Shown here: in pieces, positions 9,333 through 17,397 of the stretch
Layout of the letters: the number at the start of each line of letters is the position of its first letter
Numbering within the stretch: the first letter of the stretch is position 1
Assembly (NCBI GenBank): GCA_044226485.1
Contig: JBGAGY010000001.1
Span: 310,001-374,000 of the forward strand
DNA: 64,000 nt
Reading direction: 5' to 3'
Source of the DNA: UBA6663 sp044226485
GTDB taxonomy: Bacteria > Chloroflexota > Anaerolineae > Anaerolineales > UBA6663
Made by a program: the position numbers and the translations under genes
Notes under the pieces: generated by a model
Databases searched by the model: none
Told to the model about the DNA's origin: nothing
The model's input: only the letters and a program-made list of their open reading frames with translations

Positions 9333-12065
9333 GTGACGTCCCTGCTCGCCACCAAGCTTTTTCCTGTTCCACCGCGCCCGCAGCGAGTCCAGCGCCCGCA
9401 TCTCGTGGACCGATTGGTTCAGAGCCATCGCTCGGGCCATAAACTGACCGTCCTGGCCGCGCCGGCGGGTTTCGGAAAAACCACACTTCTGGGCGAATGG
9501 TTGGCCAGCGTGCAGCGGCCCACGGCCTGGCTTTCGTTGGATTCGAGCGACAACGATCCTGCGCGCTTTCTGAATTACATGGTGGCGGCGCTGCAGACCC
9601 TTGACGCCGGCCTCGGGGCTGACGCGCTACAACGGCTCCAGTCCGGCGACCCCGCGCTCAGTGAGCCGATCCTCATCTCGCTCCTCAATGACCTGGCCCG
9701 CTTGCCTTGTGAAGGGCTGCTTGTGCTCGACGACTATCACGTGATCGACCATCGCCCGATCCACGATGCCCTTGCGTTCTTGCTGGATCATCTTCCACCC
9801 CAGCTGCACATCGCGCTGTCCAGTCGCTCAGACCCGCCGCTTCCGCTGGCGCGATGGCGCGCGCGAGGCGAATTGCTTGAGATGCGCGCGGCGGACCTAC
9901 GCTTCACCGCCGCAGAGGCTGCCGATTTTCTCAATCAGTTCATGGGCTTGAGCCTCTCCGCGGCCGACGTCGCCGCCCTCGAAACGCGCACCGAAGGCTG
10001 GATCGCCGGACTGCAACTTGCGGCGCTATCGTTGCGGGGCCGGTCCGATGTTTCCGGTTTCATCCAGAGCTTCGCCGGCGATCATCGTTTCATCGCCGAC
10101 TATCTGGTCGAAGAAGTGCTGCACCGCCAGACGGATACGGTCCGCCAGTTCCTGCTTCATACGTCGATCCTCGACCGTATGTCCGGATCGCTCTGTGAGG
10201 CGGTTACCGGGCAGCCAGGTGGCAGCGCCCAGCTGGACGCCCTCGAGCGCGGCCTGTTATTTGTCATTCCACTTGACAACCGGCGCCAGTGGTTTCGCTA
10301 TCATCATTTGTTTGCCGACGTCCTCCAGGCTCAACTCCGTGCGACAGATCCTGATCTCGTCATGGCTTTGCAGCGACGCGCCAGCGTGTGGCATGAGCAG
10401 AACGACTCAATCACAGATGCGATCCGATTCGCGATGGCCGGCGGCGACATCACCCGGGCAGCCGATCTGATCGAGCGGGCCGTTCCGAAACTGCAACGCA
10501 TCCGACAGGAAGCGTCACTGCTGAGCTGGCTTCAAGCCCTTCCCGCTGACGTCTTCCTCAATCGGCCAGTGCTGAGCGGTCACTTTGCAAGCGTGATCCT
10601 GCAGAACGGCGGCCTCGAGGGCGCAGACAACTATCTCAGTCACGCCGAACGTTGGCTGGAGAAGTCCGCTGAGCCGCAAGCGCCGAACCAGTTGTCGCCC
10701 GACAAGATGGTCGTCGTGGATCAGATGGCGTTCCGACGCCTGCCTGGTTGGGTCGCGGTGCATCGCTCCGGACTCGCCCTGAGGCTGGGTGATATCGACG
10801 GGACGCAGACCCACGCACAACGTGCCCTCCAACTCGTCGCCGAAGATGATCACCTGGGCCGAGGGGCGGCGTCAGCGCTGCAAGGGCTGGCGGCCTGGTG
10901 GAACGGAGACCTCGACACCGCGTATCGCTCATATCAAGATAGCCGCGTGCGGATGCAGCAGGCCGGCCACCTATCAGACGCGCTTGGCTGTTCGCTGGCG
11001 CTGGCTGATCTGCGCGGGGCACAGGGCCGTCTGCGAGATGCCCTGCACACCTGCCAGGATGCCCTCAAGCTTGTCGAGGGCATGTCTTCCTCCCGCGTCC
11101 GCGGCCTGGCTGATATGTATGCGGCCATGGCCGAGATCCATTTCGAACGACACGATCTGGAGTCCGCTCGCGCTTGCCTCGCCCACAGCCGTGATCTGGG
11201 CGAGGGTCTTGGGCTCCCTCAGAACCCTTATCGATGGCGGGTGGTGGCGGCCCGTCTCAGGCAAAGCGATGGCGACTTCGAGGGCGCGCTGGAATTGCTC
11301 GACGAAGCCGAGCAACGTTACACCAGCGATTTCTCACCGGCTGTGCGTCCGATTGCAGCGTTGAAGGCGCGCCTGTGGCTGGCGCAAGGCCGAGTCGATG
11401 AAGCCGCTGCCTGGGCTCGCCGCCGGTCGCTATCGTCGGATGACGAATTGAGCTACCTGCGCGAGTACGAGCATCTCACCCTCGCGCGCGTGCTCGCGGC
11501 CCACGGCCGGCTGACGCGCAACGATCGGCTCTTGAGCGAGGCGCTGAGCCTTTTGGAAAGACTCTTGCAGGCGGCGGAGACCGGCGGGCGCTCCGGCGCC
11601 GTCATCGAATGTCTGATGCTGCAGGCACTGACGCATTTCACCCGTGACGACGTTCAAACGGCCGTGTTGACTCTGGATCGCGCGCTCCTATTGGCCAGGG
11701 CGGAAGGCTATGTCCGTCTGTTCGTGGATGAAGGAGCGCCGATGGTACAACTGGCGCAAGCGGCCACCGAACGCGGGCTGCAGACGGGGGGCGTCGGTCT
11801 GGCGCTCGCCAGGGCGGCGCCGACGCAGCCCCCAGTTGCGCCGCGATCCGGGCGCGTGGCGGCACCCTTGATCGAACCACTCAGCCCGCGTGAGCTGGAC
11901 GTCTTGCGCCTAATGAAGACCGAGCTGTCCGGTCCTGAGATCGCCCAGGAACTCGTCATCGGGCTCAGCACAGTGCGCACCTACACAAAAAGTCTGTACG
12001 GCAAGCTCGGCGTCACCAATCGGCGCGCCGCAGTCGAACGCGCGCTCGAACTGCGCCTGATCTAG
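9333..12065 (+). CDS. MalT-like STAND ATPase / LuxR-family transcriptional regulator
   Basis: About 910 residues from a GTG start at 9333. Longer in-frame starts would run into the upstream gene. The N-terminus carries an NTPase domain with Walker A PAGFGKTT (about residues 44-51) and a Walker B-like LLVLDDYH near residue 130, followed by a winged-helix region and a long helical, TPR-like sensor part. A C-terminal LuxR HTH (about 850-910) contains LSPRELDVLRLMKTEL and STVRTYTKSLYGKLGV. Family knowledge says such proteins oligomerise on an inducer plus ATP and activate transcription. The inducer is unknown; the adjacent binding protein is a candidate partner. Confidence 0.92.
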   Translation: MTSLLATKLFPVPPRPQRVQRPHLVDRLVQSHRSGHKLTVLAAPAGFGKTTLLGEWLASVQRPTAWLSLDSSDNDPARFLNYMVAALQTLDAGLGADALQRLQSGDPALSEPILISLLNDLARLPCEGLLVLDDYHVIDHRPIHDALAFLLDHLPPQLHIALSSRSDPPLPLARWRARGELLEMRAADLRFTAAEAADFLNQFMGLSLSAADVAALETRTEGWIAGLQLAALSLRGRSDVSGFIQSFAGDHRFIADYLVEEVLHRQTDTVRQFLLHTSILDRMSGSLCEAVTGQPGGSAQLDALERGLLFVIPLDNRRQWFRYHHLFADVLQAQLRATDPDLVMALQRRASVWHEQNDSITDAIRFAMAGGDITRAADLIERAVPKLQRIRQEASLLSWLQALPADVFLNRPVLSGHFASVILQNGGLEGADNYLSHAERWLEKSAEPQAPNQLSPDKMVVVDQMAFRRLPGWVAVHRSGLALRLGDIDGTQTHAQRALQLVAEDDHLGRGAASALQGLAAWWNGDLDTAYRSYQDSRVRMQQAGHLSDALGCSLALADLRGAQGRLRDALHTCQDALKLVEGMSSSRVRGLADMYAAMAEIHFERHDLESARACLAHSRDLGEGLGLPQNPYRWRVVAARLRQSDGDFEGALELLDEAEQRYTSDFSPAVRPIAALKARLWLAQGRVDEAAAWARRRSLSSDDELSYLREYEHLTLARVLAAHGRLTRNDRLLSEALSLLERLLQAAETGGRSGAVIECLMLQALTHFTRDDVQTAVLTLDRALLLARAEGYVRLFVDEGAPMVQLAQAATERGLQTGGVGLALARAAPTQPPVAPRSGRVAAPLIEPLSPRELDVLRLMKTELSGPEIAQELVIGLSTVRTYTKSLYGKLGVTNRRAAVERALELRLI

Positions 12066-12093
12066 CTACTCCTCCGCTTCCGCACACGCCGTT

Positions 12094-12140
12094 GCCCCGC
12101 TCCAGTGGCCTTGCCCGCCACCCGAGCGGGGCTTCGTTTT
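12094..12140 (+). terminator. Intrinsic terminator after the LuxR gene
   Basis: A stem of GCCCCGCTC (12094-12102) with GAGCGGGGC (12124-12132), extended inside by GTGGC/GCCAC, and followed by TTCGTTTT. It lies 29 bp after the LuxR stop. Confidence 0.85.
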
Positions 12141-12163
12141 GATCACTATTCTCCCCACCTCAA

Positions 12164-12179
12164 TCCCCAGATCTGGGGA
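12164..12179. repeat. 16-bp perfect palindrome
   Basis: TCCCCAGATCTGGGGA is a perfect inverted repeat with no spacer. It lies between the LuxR terminator and the next operon, about 180 bp upstream of ATG 12361. A dimeric regulator site is plausible; no function is shown by the sequence. Confidence 0.5.
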
Positions 12180-12360
12180 CGACGCCTCCCCACATCGACC
12201 GATAGCCTGTGGCTCATCGAAGACGAACGCACAAGCGGCTGTTCAGCGGGAGGTTTCGACGAGCCCATCAAACTCACAACACCGTCGGATAGACCCAGGC
12301 TGGCTGCCCATCCGCAGGGTCAGCCCCCACATTCATTTTCGTCCACACCTGGAGGCAGAC

Positions 12361-13041
12361 ATGACAACCGAGACACTCATTCGTGGAGCTGGCTGGTCGG
12401 CCCTCATGGCCGGCATCACATTCCTGATTCTGGGGCAGATCGGAATCCCGAACACCCTGTCTTCCGTGACCACCGATCGCTGGCTGATCCTCCACTACGT
12501 GGCCATCGCCATGTCCGTGTTCGGCCTGGTGGGCATCACCGGGATCCATGTCCGGCAGGCACGAGCCGCGGGATGGCTCGGCCTGATCAGCTACCTCCTG
12601 CTGGGCTCCTGGTTCCTGTTCATCCTGCCGTTCAACTTCATCGAGGCCTTCCTCCTGCCGCCCTTGGCGGCGACGGCGCCTGCGTTTGTGGAGAGCTTCC
12701 TGGCCGTCATCTCGCGGTCCACCGTGGACCCGAGCCTCTCTGTGCTCGCGTCGCTGTGGTCAGCCGCGGACATCACCTTCCTGCTCGGCGGCCTGACCTT
12801 CGGCATCGCCTCCTTGCGCGCCAGGGTCCTGTCGCGCTGGGGCGCCGGATTGCTGACGTTGGGCTTCGCCTCAGTCCCGGTGTTCGGGTTGCTTCCGGCC
12901 GAAATAGGGTCGCTCGTCGCAGTGCCCATCGGCCTCGGCCTGGCCTGGCTGGGTGTGTCGGTCTGGTTCGGCGGTCACGCGCCAGCTGAATCCCTGGCTG
13001 CCGCTCCGGCGACCAACCTGGGTCAGACCGGCGTGAAGTGA
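12361..13041 (+). CDS. Six-span membrane protein, unknown function
   Basis: A 226-residue hydrophobic protein with about six predicted membrane segments and a polar Ala-rich tail. The start at 12361 is preferred because GGAGG precedes it by a few bases; a longer in-frame reading upstream is polar and not protein-like. I recognise no catalytic motif. It leads a run of five same-strand genes (to 15692) that includes DUF2306 and DUF2938 membrane proteins and a medium-chain dehydrogenase, and is probably co-expressed with them. Confidence 0.72.
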   Translation: MTTETLIRGAGWSALMAGITFLILGQIGIPNTLSSVTTDRWLILHYVAIAMSVFGLVGITGIHVRQARAAGWLGLISYLLLGSWFLFILPFNFIEAFLLPPLAATAPAFVESFLAVISRSTVDPSLSVLASLWSAADITFLLGGLTFGIASLRARVLSRWGAGLLTLGFASVPVFGLLPAEIGSLVAVPIGLGLAWLGVSVWFGGHAPAESLAAAPATNLGQTGVK

Positions 13042-13147
13042 TCGCAGGCTGTTACGACGGATGACACGTCGCCGGCCAACGGGCTGGGCGGCGCTCCAAC
13101 CACCAGGGTGCCAACCCGGCATTCACACTCGACCTCTTCAGGAGTTC

Positions 13148-13840
13148 ATGATGAAATCGAAAACCGCTCGATCCAACGGCGTTACGTCTCTGTGGCTGGT
13201 GCCCGCCGGCCTCATCCTTCTCAGCGCCGTACCGGTGACCTTCGGCATCATCCGGCTGAGCCAATTGATGCTGGGCGCGGCGATCACGCCCGACAACGCG
13301 CGTTTTTTCGCAGCACCGGCGCCTGTCGTGATCCACATCCTCTCGTCGGCGATGTATGCGCTGGTGGGTGCGTTCCAATTCGTCACCGGCGAACGGCGCA
13401 GCGGACTCGGCTGGCATCGCGCGGCCGGGTGGGTGCTCGTCGGCGGCGGGCTTCTGGTCGGCCTTTCGGGACTCTGGATGACGATCTTCTATACGCAGCC
13501 CGGCGGAACCAATGACTTACTGTTCGCCTTCCGCATCCTCTTCGGCTCGGGCATGATCGCCTCGATCGTCCTGGCCGTCGCAGCGATCCGTCGGCGGGAC
13601 ATCAAAAGCCATCGCGCCTGGATGCTGCGGGCCTATGCCATCGGTCTTGGCGCTGCCACCCAGGTCTTCACCGGCATCGTCGAATTCCTCGTGGTGGGCC
13701 GGCCAGATGCGTTCAGCCACGCGTTGTCGATGGGCGCCGGCTGGCTCCTCAACCTGGCCGTGGCCGAATGGCTCATCCGCCGACGATCGACCAGACGATC
13801 CCACACCGGCCCGGTGGTGGTCTCTCCGTCTACTAAATGA
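13148..13840 (+). CDS. DUF2306 family membrane protein
   Basis: A 230-residue integral membrane protein with about six spans. Family signatures include paired histidines facing the membrane (VIHILSSAMYALVGAFQF and later GWHRAAGW) and the segment KSHRAWMLRAYAIGLGAATQ, typical of DUF2306. AGGAG precedes the start. The conserved His residues suggest a metal or haem-related role, but the family has no established activity. The small gene at 13861 follows after 20 bp. Confidence 0.8.
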   Translation: MMKSKTARSNGVTSLWLVPAGLILLSAVPVTFGIIRLSQLMLGAAITPDNARFFAAPAPVVIHILSSAMYALVGAFQFVTGERRSGLGWHRAAGWVLVGGGLLVGLSGLWMTIFYTQPGGTNDLLFAFRILFGSGMIASIVLAVAAIRRRDIKSHRAWMLRAYAIGLGAATQVFTGIVEFLVVGRPDAFSHALSMGAGWLLNLAVAEWLIRRRSTRRSHTGPVVVSPSTK

Positions 13841-13860
13841 CCAGGGTGAGAGGCTCTGCC

Positions 13861-14106
13861 ATGTCCACCCCTCACACGCCCGGTCCTGGTTCTGGCCGTT
13901 ATGAGATCCGGGTCAAAGAACACCTGGATCAGCGTTGGGCGGAGTGGTTCGATGGCCTGACCCTCACTCGACACAGCGATGGAACGACATTGCTCGAGGG
14001 CTCGCTGGCAGACCAGACGGCTTTGCACGGCGTGCTCCACAAGATCCGGGATCTGGCCTTAACCATCATCTCTATCCAATTGATCGACAAGAAAGACGAG
14101 GATTGA
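13861..14106 (+). CDS. Small conserved protein found beside MDR dehydrogenases
   Basis: An 81-residue soluble protein. The core pattern (RYEIRVKEHLDQRWAEWFDG, then a Gly/Thr-rich strand and an amphipathic helix near LADQTALHGVLHKIRDL) is a small alpha/beta fold I have seen annotated only as hypothetical. The ATG at 13861 has a GAGAGG upstream; an in-frame ATG at 13837 overlaps the previous stop and is possible. Its stop lies 3 bp before the dehydrogenase gene, so the two are translationally linked. Confidence 0.75.
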   Translation: MSTPHTPGPGSGRYEIRVKEHLDQRWAEWFDGLTLTRHSDGTTLLEGSLADQTALHGVLHKIRDLALTIISIQLIDKKDED

Positions 14107-14109
14107 CTC

Positions 14110-15147
14110 ATGAAAGCCATGGTTCGACACACGTATGGATCGCCCGACGTTCTGAAGTTCGCTCAACTTGACACACCGAAGCCCAAGGACGGCGAAGTGC
14201 TCCTCCGGGTTCGTGCCGCCTCCGTCAACGCCGCCGACTGGCGCCTGTTGCGGGCCGACCCATTCCTGGCCCGGCTCGATGTCGGCCTGTTGAAACCACG
14301 GAACACGATCCTGGGTTTCGATGTAGCCGGCGAGGTCGAGGCGATCGGCGGCGCGACCTCGCGATTGCGGGTCGGCGATGCCGTGTTCGGGAATCTGTAC
14401 GAGCTCCGCGGTGGCGCCTTTGCTGAGTATGTGGCCGTGCCCGAACGGCTTCTGGTCAAGATGCCGGCCAACCTCACGTTTGAGCAGGCCGCCGCGGTGC
14501 CGATGGCAGCGGTGACTGCGCTGCGGGGGCTGACCGGCCAGCGGGCGCTGAAGCCGGGCGATCGTGTGTTGATCAATGGAGCGTCGGGTGGCGTGGGCAC
14601 CTTCGCCATTCAGATCGCGAAAGCCTATGGTGCCGAGGTTACGGCCGTGGTCAGTTCGCGCAACGTCGAACTGGCGCGGTCTCTGGGAGCCGATCACGTG
14701 ATCGACTACACCCATGAAGACTTCACACGGCGTGACGAACGCTTCGACGTGATCCTGGCCGTCAATGGGTATCAACCGATCTGGGAGTACTGGCGCGCGT
14801 TGCGTTCCGGCGGACGCTACGTCATGGCCGGTGGGTCAGCGGCGCAACTTTTCCAGGCCATGGCGCTCGGACCGATCCTCTCGCGCAACGGAGATGCCAC
14901 GCTTGGAACGCTTGCGACGAAGCCCGGTCGCGATGACCTCGAGATCATCAAGGACTTGATTGAGGCGGGTCATGTGACGCCAGTGATGGATCGAAGCTAC
15001 CCCCTCTCTCAGCTACCTGACGCGATCCGATACCTTGAAGAGGGCCATGCGCAAGGCAAAGTCGTCGTCGTGGTCGACGATGAGCCGGCCGCAATGGTGG
15101 GCGAGCGCGACAGCGTCACGGCGACGCGTATCACGGCGAGTATCTGA
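14110..15147 (+). CDS. Quinone-oxidoreductase-like medium-chain dehydrogenase (MDR)
   Basis: A 345-residue NAD(P)-dependent oxidoreductase of the MDR superfamily. It shows a GroES-like N-terminal half containing LGFDVAGEVEAIGG and a Rossmann half with NGASGGVGTFAIQIAKAYGA (near 155-174). The closely spaced Cys cluster of structural zinc-type alcohol dehydrogenases is absent, which fits the zinc-free quinone oxidoreductase branch. It would reduce an enone or quinone in the cytoplasm. It is tightly linked to the small gene upstream and to the DUF2938 membrane gene 27 bp downstream. Confidence 0.88.
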   Translation: MKAMVRHTYGSPDVLKFAQLDTPKPKDGEVLLRVRAASVNAADWRLLRADPFLARLDVGLLKPRNTILGFDVAGEVEAIGGATSRLRVGDAVFGNLYELRGGAFAEYVAVPERLLVKMPANLTFEQAAAVPMAAVTALRGLTGQRALKPGDRVLINGASGGVGTFAIQIAKAYGAEVTAVVSSRNVELARSLGADHVIDYTHEDFTRRDERFDVILAVNGYQPIWEYWRALRSGGRYVMAGGSAAQLFQAMALGPILSRNGDATLGTLATKPGRDDLEIIKDLIEAGHVTPVMDRSYPLSQLPDAIRYLEEGHAQGKVVVVVDDEPAAMVGERDSVTATRITASI

Positions 15148-15173
15148 GACCTGTCCTTGATCCGAGGTGATCC

Positions 15174-15692
15174 ATGAACCCGCCCCTCCACACACTGGTC
15201 AACGTCGTGCTCTTGGGCGCCGGAGCGACGCTCACCTTCGATCTGGCGGCAACCGTGCTCAAGGTCGTGTTCAAGGTGCCACCCTCCAACATCTGCCTGG
15301 TCGGACGGTGGCTGAGCCACATGCCTGGTGGAACCTTTGCTCACGCCAACATCTCCGGAGCGGAGAGAAAAACCATGGAGTGCGCGATCGGCTGGATGGC
15401 GCACTATCTCATCGGAACAGGCTTCGCGCTCGCATTCGTGGCCGTGGTTGGTCAGCCCTGGCTAAACCAACCCACGCCGATCCCGGCCCTGCTCTTCGGG
15501 ATCGTCACGGTCCTGGCTCCATTCCTCATCATGCAGCCCGCGATGGGCTTGGGGGTCGCGGCGACCCGGGCACCGAACCCCGGCCTTGCCCGGATTCGGA
15601 GTCTGCTCAACCACCTTGCGTTTGGGCTCGGGCTCTACCTGACGGCGGTGTTAGCCAATGCGCTCCTGGGGATGGTTCTCTCGGGCACCTGA
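15174..15692 (+). CDS. DUF2938 family membrane protein
   Basis: A 172-residue protein with about four membrane segments. Family-typical stretches are LVGRWLSHMPGGTFAH, the AIGWMAHYLIGTGFALAF segment and PFLIMQPAMGLGVAATRAPN. No enzymatic role is established for the family. It closes the five-gene group; a hairpin 27 bp after its stop (15719-15748) can terminate this transcript. Confidence 0.82.
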   Translation: MNPPLHTLVNVVLLGAGATLTFDLAATVLKVVFKVPPSNICLVGRWLSHMPGGTFAHANISGAERKTMECAIGWMAHYLIGTGFALAFVAVVGQPWLNQPTPIPALLFGIVTVLAPFLIMQPAMGLGVAATRAPNPGLARIRSLLNHLAFGLGLYLTAVLANALLGMVLSGT

Positions 15693-15718
15693 CAGCAATA
15701 TCTTCAGCGGCCAAGAAC

Positions 15719-15748
15719 AAGGCCGTGATCGAAACCGATCACGGCCTT
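15719..15748. terminator. Bidirectional intrinsic terminator
   Basis: A perfect 13-bp stem (15719-15731 with 15736-15748), a 4-nt loop and T-rich flanks on both sides. On the plus strand it ends the DUF2938 operon. On the minus strand it follows the degenerate tRNA-like sequence, just as the other copies are followed by hairpins of the same GGCC...GGCC style. Confidence 0.85.
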
Positions 15749-15830
15749 TTCGTAGATGGGTCAAGATTCGAACCTACAACCTCTGAGCGCACTGCCCGAT
15801 AGTCTCCGGTTCTCAGATGAGCGCCAGGAA
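15749..15830 (-). pseudogene. Degenerate tRNA-like element (third family member)
   Basis: On the minus strand this contains GTAGGTTCGAAT followed by an acceptor-like tail ending CCCATCTA and then the terminator at 15719-15748, the same order as the two better copies. The T-arm pairing is poor (at least one mismatch), and a CTGAG/CTCAG stem encloses a small inner hairpin. No promoter of its own was found, and it lies directly behind the terminator of copy 2. It is best read as a decayed relative. Confidence 0.4.
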
Positions 15831-15849
15831 AACCCGTGAAGCAAACAAT

Positions 15850-15882
15850 AAGGCCTGGAATTCTTGAGAATTCCAGGCCTTT
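15850..15882 (-). terminator. Intrinsic terminator of tRNA-like RNA gene copy 2
   Basis: A perfect 15-bp stem (about 15850-15865 with 15868-15882) and a very short loop, followed on the minus strand by ATTGTTTGC. It has the same position and GGCC-containing stem as the copy 1 terminator, but the stem centre differs while pairing is kept. Confidence 0.88.
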
Positions 15883-15885
15883 CAA

Positions 15886-16017
15886 GTAGCGGGGGCAGGA
15901 TTCGAACCTACGACCTCCGGGTTATGAGTTGCCATCCTGTCGCCGCGCACTTCAGACCGTTGAGCCATTGCGCGACGAAAACCCGGAGAGGTGTGGTTGT
16001 GGGGAGCCCGGCAATCG
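15886..16017 (-). ncRNA. tRNA-Met-like structured RNA, copy 2
   Basis: This differs from the element at 6815-6947 by about six substitutions and one indel, clustered in the 5' arm of the internal hairpin and the adjacent A-run. Pairing is kept there: CGCGCA with TGCGCG and GTCG with CGAC here, versus GCTGCGC with GCGCGGC in copy 1. The outer 9-bp stem (complement of 15980-15988 with complement of 15915-15923), T-arm and tail are identical. It has its own promoter and terminator. The identity of the tail with tRNA-Met and the altered 5' half point to a tRNA-derived RNA of unknown role. Confidence 0.6.
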
Positions 16018-16032
16018 ATGTTGTTGGCGCTC

Positions 16033-16061
16033 AAGATAGAGCTTATCAAGGTAAATGTCAA
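16033..16061 (-). promoter_or_regulatory. Sigma70-like promoter of tRNA-like RNA copy 2
   Basis: On the minus strand: -35 TTGACA (complement of 16056-16061), a 17-bp spacer, and -10 TATCTT (complement of 16033-16038). The spacer sequence is unrelated to that of copy 1, so the promoter elements persist while the sequence between them has diverged. Confidence 0.68.
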
Positions 16062-16155
16062 CAGCAGCGATTATCCTGAAGGCGGTCTATTGTGCTGTCT
16101 TTTCCCAACCCGGCCGGCACGGTGGTGGTGAAGCCGCGAAGCGGGGGTGGATCGG

Positions 16156-17397
16156 TCAGGCCGCCACCGTCTCGATGATCTGGATCGCGCGCCCGATACC
16201 GTCCTCCAGGCGGATCTTGTCCCTCAACACCAATGCGCGCTCACATATCGCTGTATCGCCCACGGCGATGGAGATAGACTGGGCGAGCTTTTCGGCCGTC
16301 AGCTTGTTCTGGGGAATGGGCTGCGGCCCCACGCCAGCCTGATGGACGGCCCAGCCCCAGAAGGGTTGATCGCCCAGGAATGGACAGATCACGCTGGGCT
16401 TGCCCGCGCGCAGTCCGGCGGCCGTCGTCCCGGCGCCGCCATGATGCACGACTGCAGCCATCCTAGGAAAGAGTGCATCGTGTGGCGCTGAGTGAAGGAG
16501 GAACATCCCTTCAGGCAGACGCTCAGCCTTTAGTCCGCCCCACCCGCTTGCCAAAAGTCCGCGCTGACCAGCAGCACCTAACGCCTCGATCGCCATCTGC
16601 CCGCGCTTTTCGGGTTGCGCGCCGCCCATGCTGCCGAATCCTACATAGACCGGTGGTGGCCCTTCTTCCAGAAATCGCGATAGCGCAGGGTCAGGCTCCC
16701 ACGTCCTGGCATCGTCGAGAAACCAATACCCGGTGACATGCACGTGCTCCGGAAAATCTGGCGGCACCGGCACCAAGTGCGGGCTATACGGATAGAGCAC
16801 CGGGATCGGTTGACGATCCGGGCCCACCATTGGATCGGCGAAAGAACTCAGGGGACGTAGCCCCAGGGTTTTGACGCGAAAGTCGTTGGTGGTGCCGGCC
16901 CACATCGCGGAAGCGAGGCCCATCAGCGTATAGGTGAACCGGTTGAGCGCACCGCCCAACTTGGCCCCGGCAAAGAATGGATAGGGGAACGCCCGCGTCG
17001 GCGTAGTCGGCAAGGGCATCGTCAGCATCTGGGGGATGCCCAGCTTCTCGGCGATGTGGTAGCTGCCCAGCGACTTCGTATGGTAAACAATGAGGTCAGG
17101 CTTAAATGCCTGGGCGACGCGCCACTCATCATCTAGTGCACCCCGGATCGCCTTCGGGAATTGCTGCGACGCCGCCATCTGAGCTCGCAACCCTTGCGCC
17201 TGAAGCGTCAGTTCGGTCAACCTGAGAAACTCATTCGCAATGTACCCGTACGTCAGGCCGTGTTCCTCGATGAAAGGGCGAAATCCCTCCGGTGTACAGA
17301 CGATGACCTCATGCCCGGCGGCCATGAGACCCTGGCCCAGGGCGACAAAAGGTTGAACGTCTCCACGTGTACCAAACGTGCTCAGCATGATCTTCAT
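16156..17397 (-). CDS. UGT-type glycosyltransferase (GT1/GT28-like), copy A
   Basis: A 413-residue GT-B fold enzyme. The N-terminus has the family pattern STFGTRGDVQPFVALGQGL. The C-terminal donor-binding signature is HHGGAGTTAAGLRAGKPSV with FLGDQPFWG (about residues 330-365), typical of nucleotide-sugar-dependent transferases acting on sterols, lipids or macrolides. No signal peptide is present. Its start overlaps the stop of the upstream TetR gene by ATGA, so the pair is one operon. A paralogue lies divergently at 18237. The acceptor is unknown. Confidence 0.88.
   Translation of the reverse strand: MKIMLSTFGTRGDVQPFVALGQGLMAAGHEVIVCTPEGFRPFIEEHGLTYGYIANEFLRLTELTLQAQGLRAQMAASQQFPKAIRGALDDEWRVAQAFKPDLIVYHTKSLGSYHIAEKLGIPQMLTMPLPTTPTRAFPYPFFAGAKLGGALNRFTYTLMGLASAMWAGTTNDFRVKTLGLRPLSSFADPMVGPDRQPIPVLYPYSPHLVPVPPDFPEHVHVTGYWFLDDARTWEPDPALSRFLEEGPPPVYVGFGSMGGAQPEKRGQMAIEALGAAGQRGLLASGWGGLKAERLPEGMFLLHSAPHDALFPRMAAVVHHGGAGTTAAGLRAGKPSVICPFLGDQPFWGWAVHQAGVGPQPIPQNKLTAEKLAQSISIAVGDTAICERALVLRDKIRLEDGIGRAIQIIETVAA

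Noticed and set aside
6815..16017. Integrative element with attachment sites
   Set aside because: No integrase, excisionase or transfer gene lies between the direct repeats; kept only as a low-interest finding.
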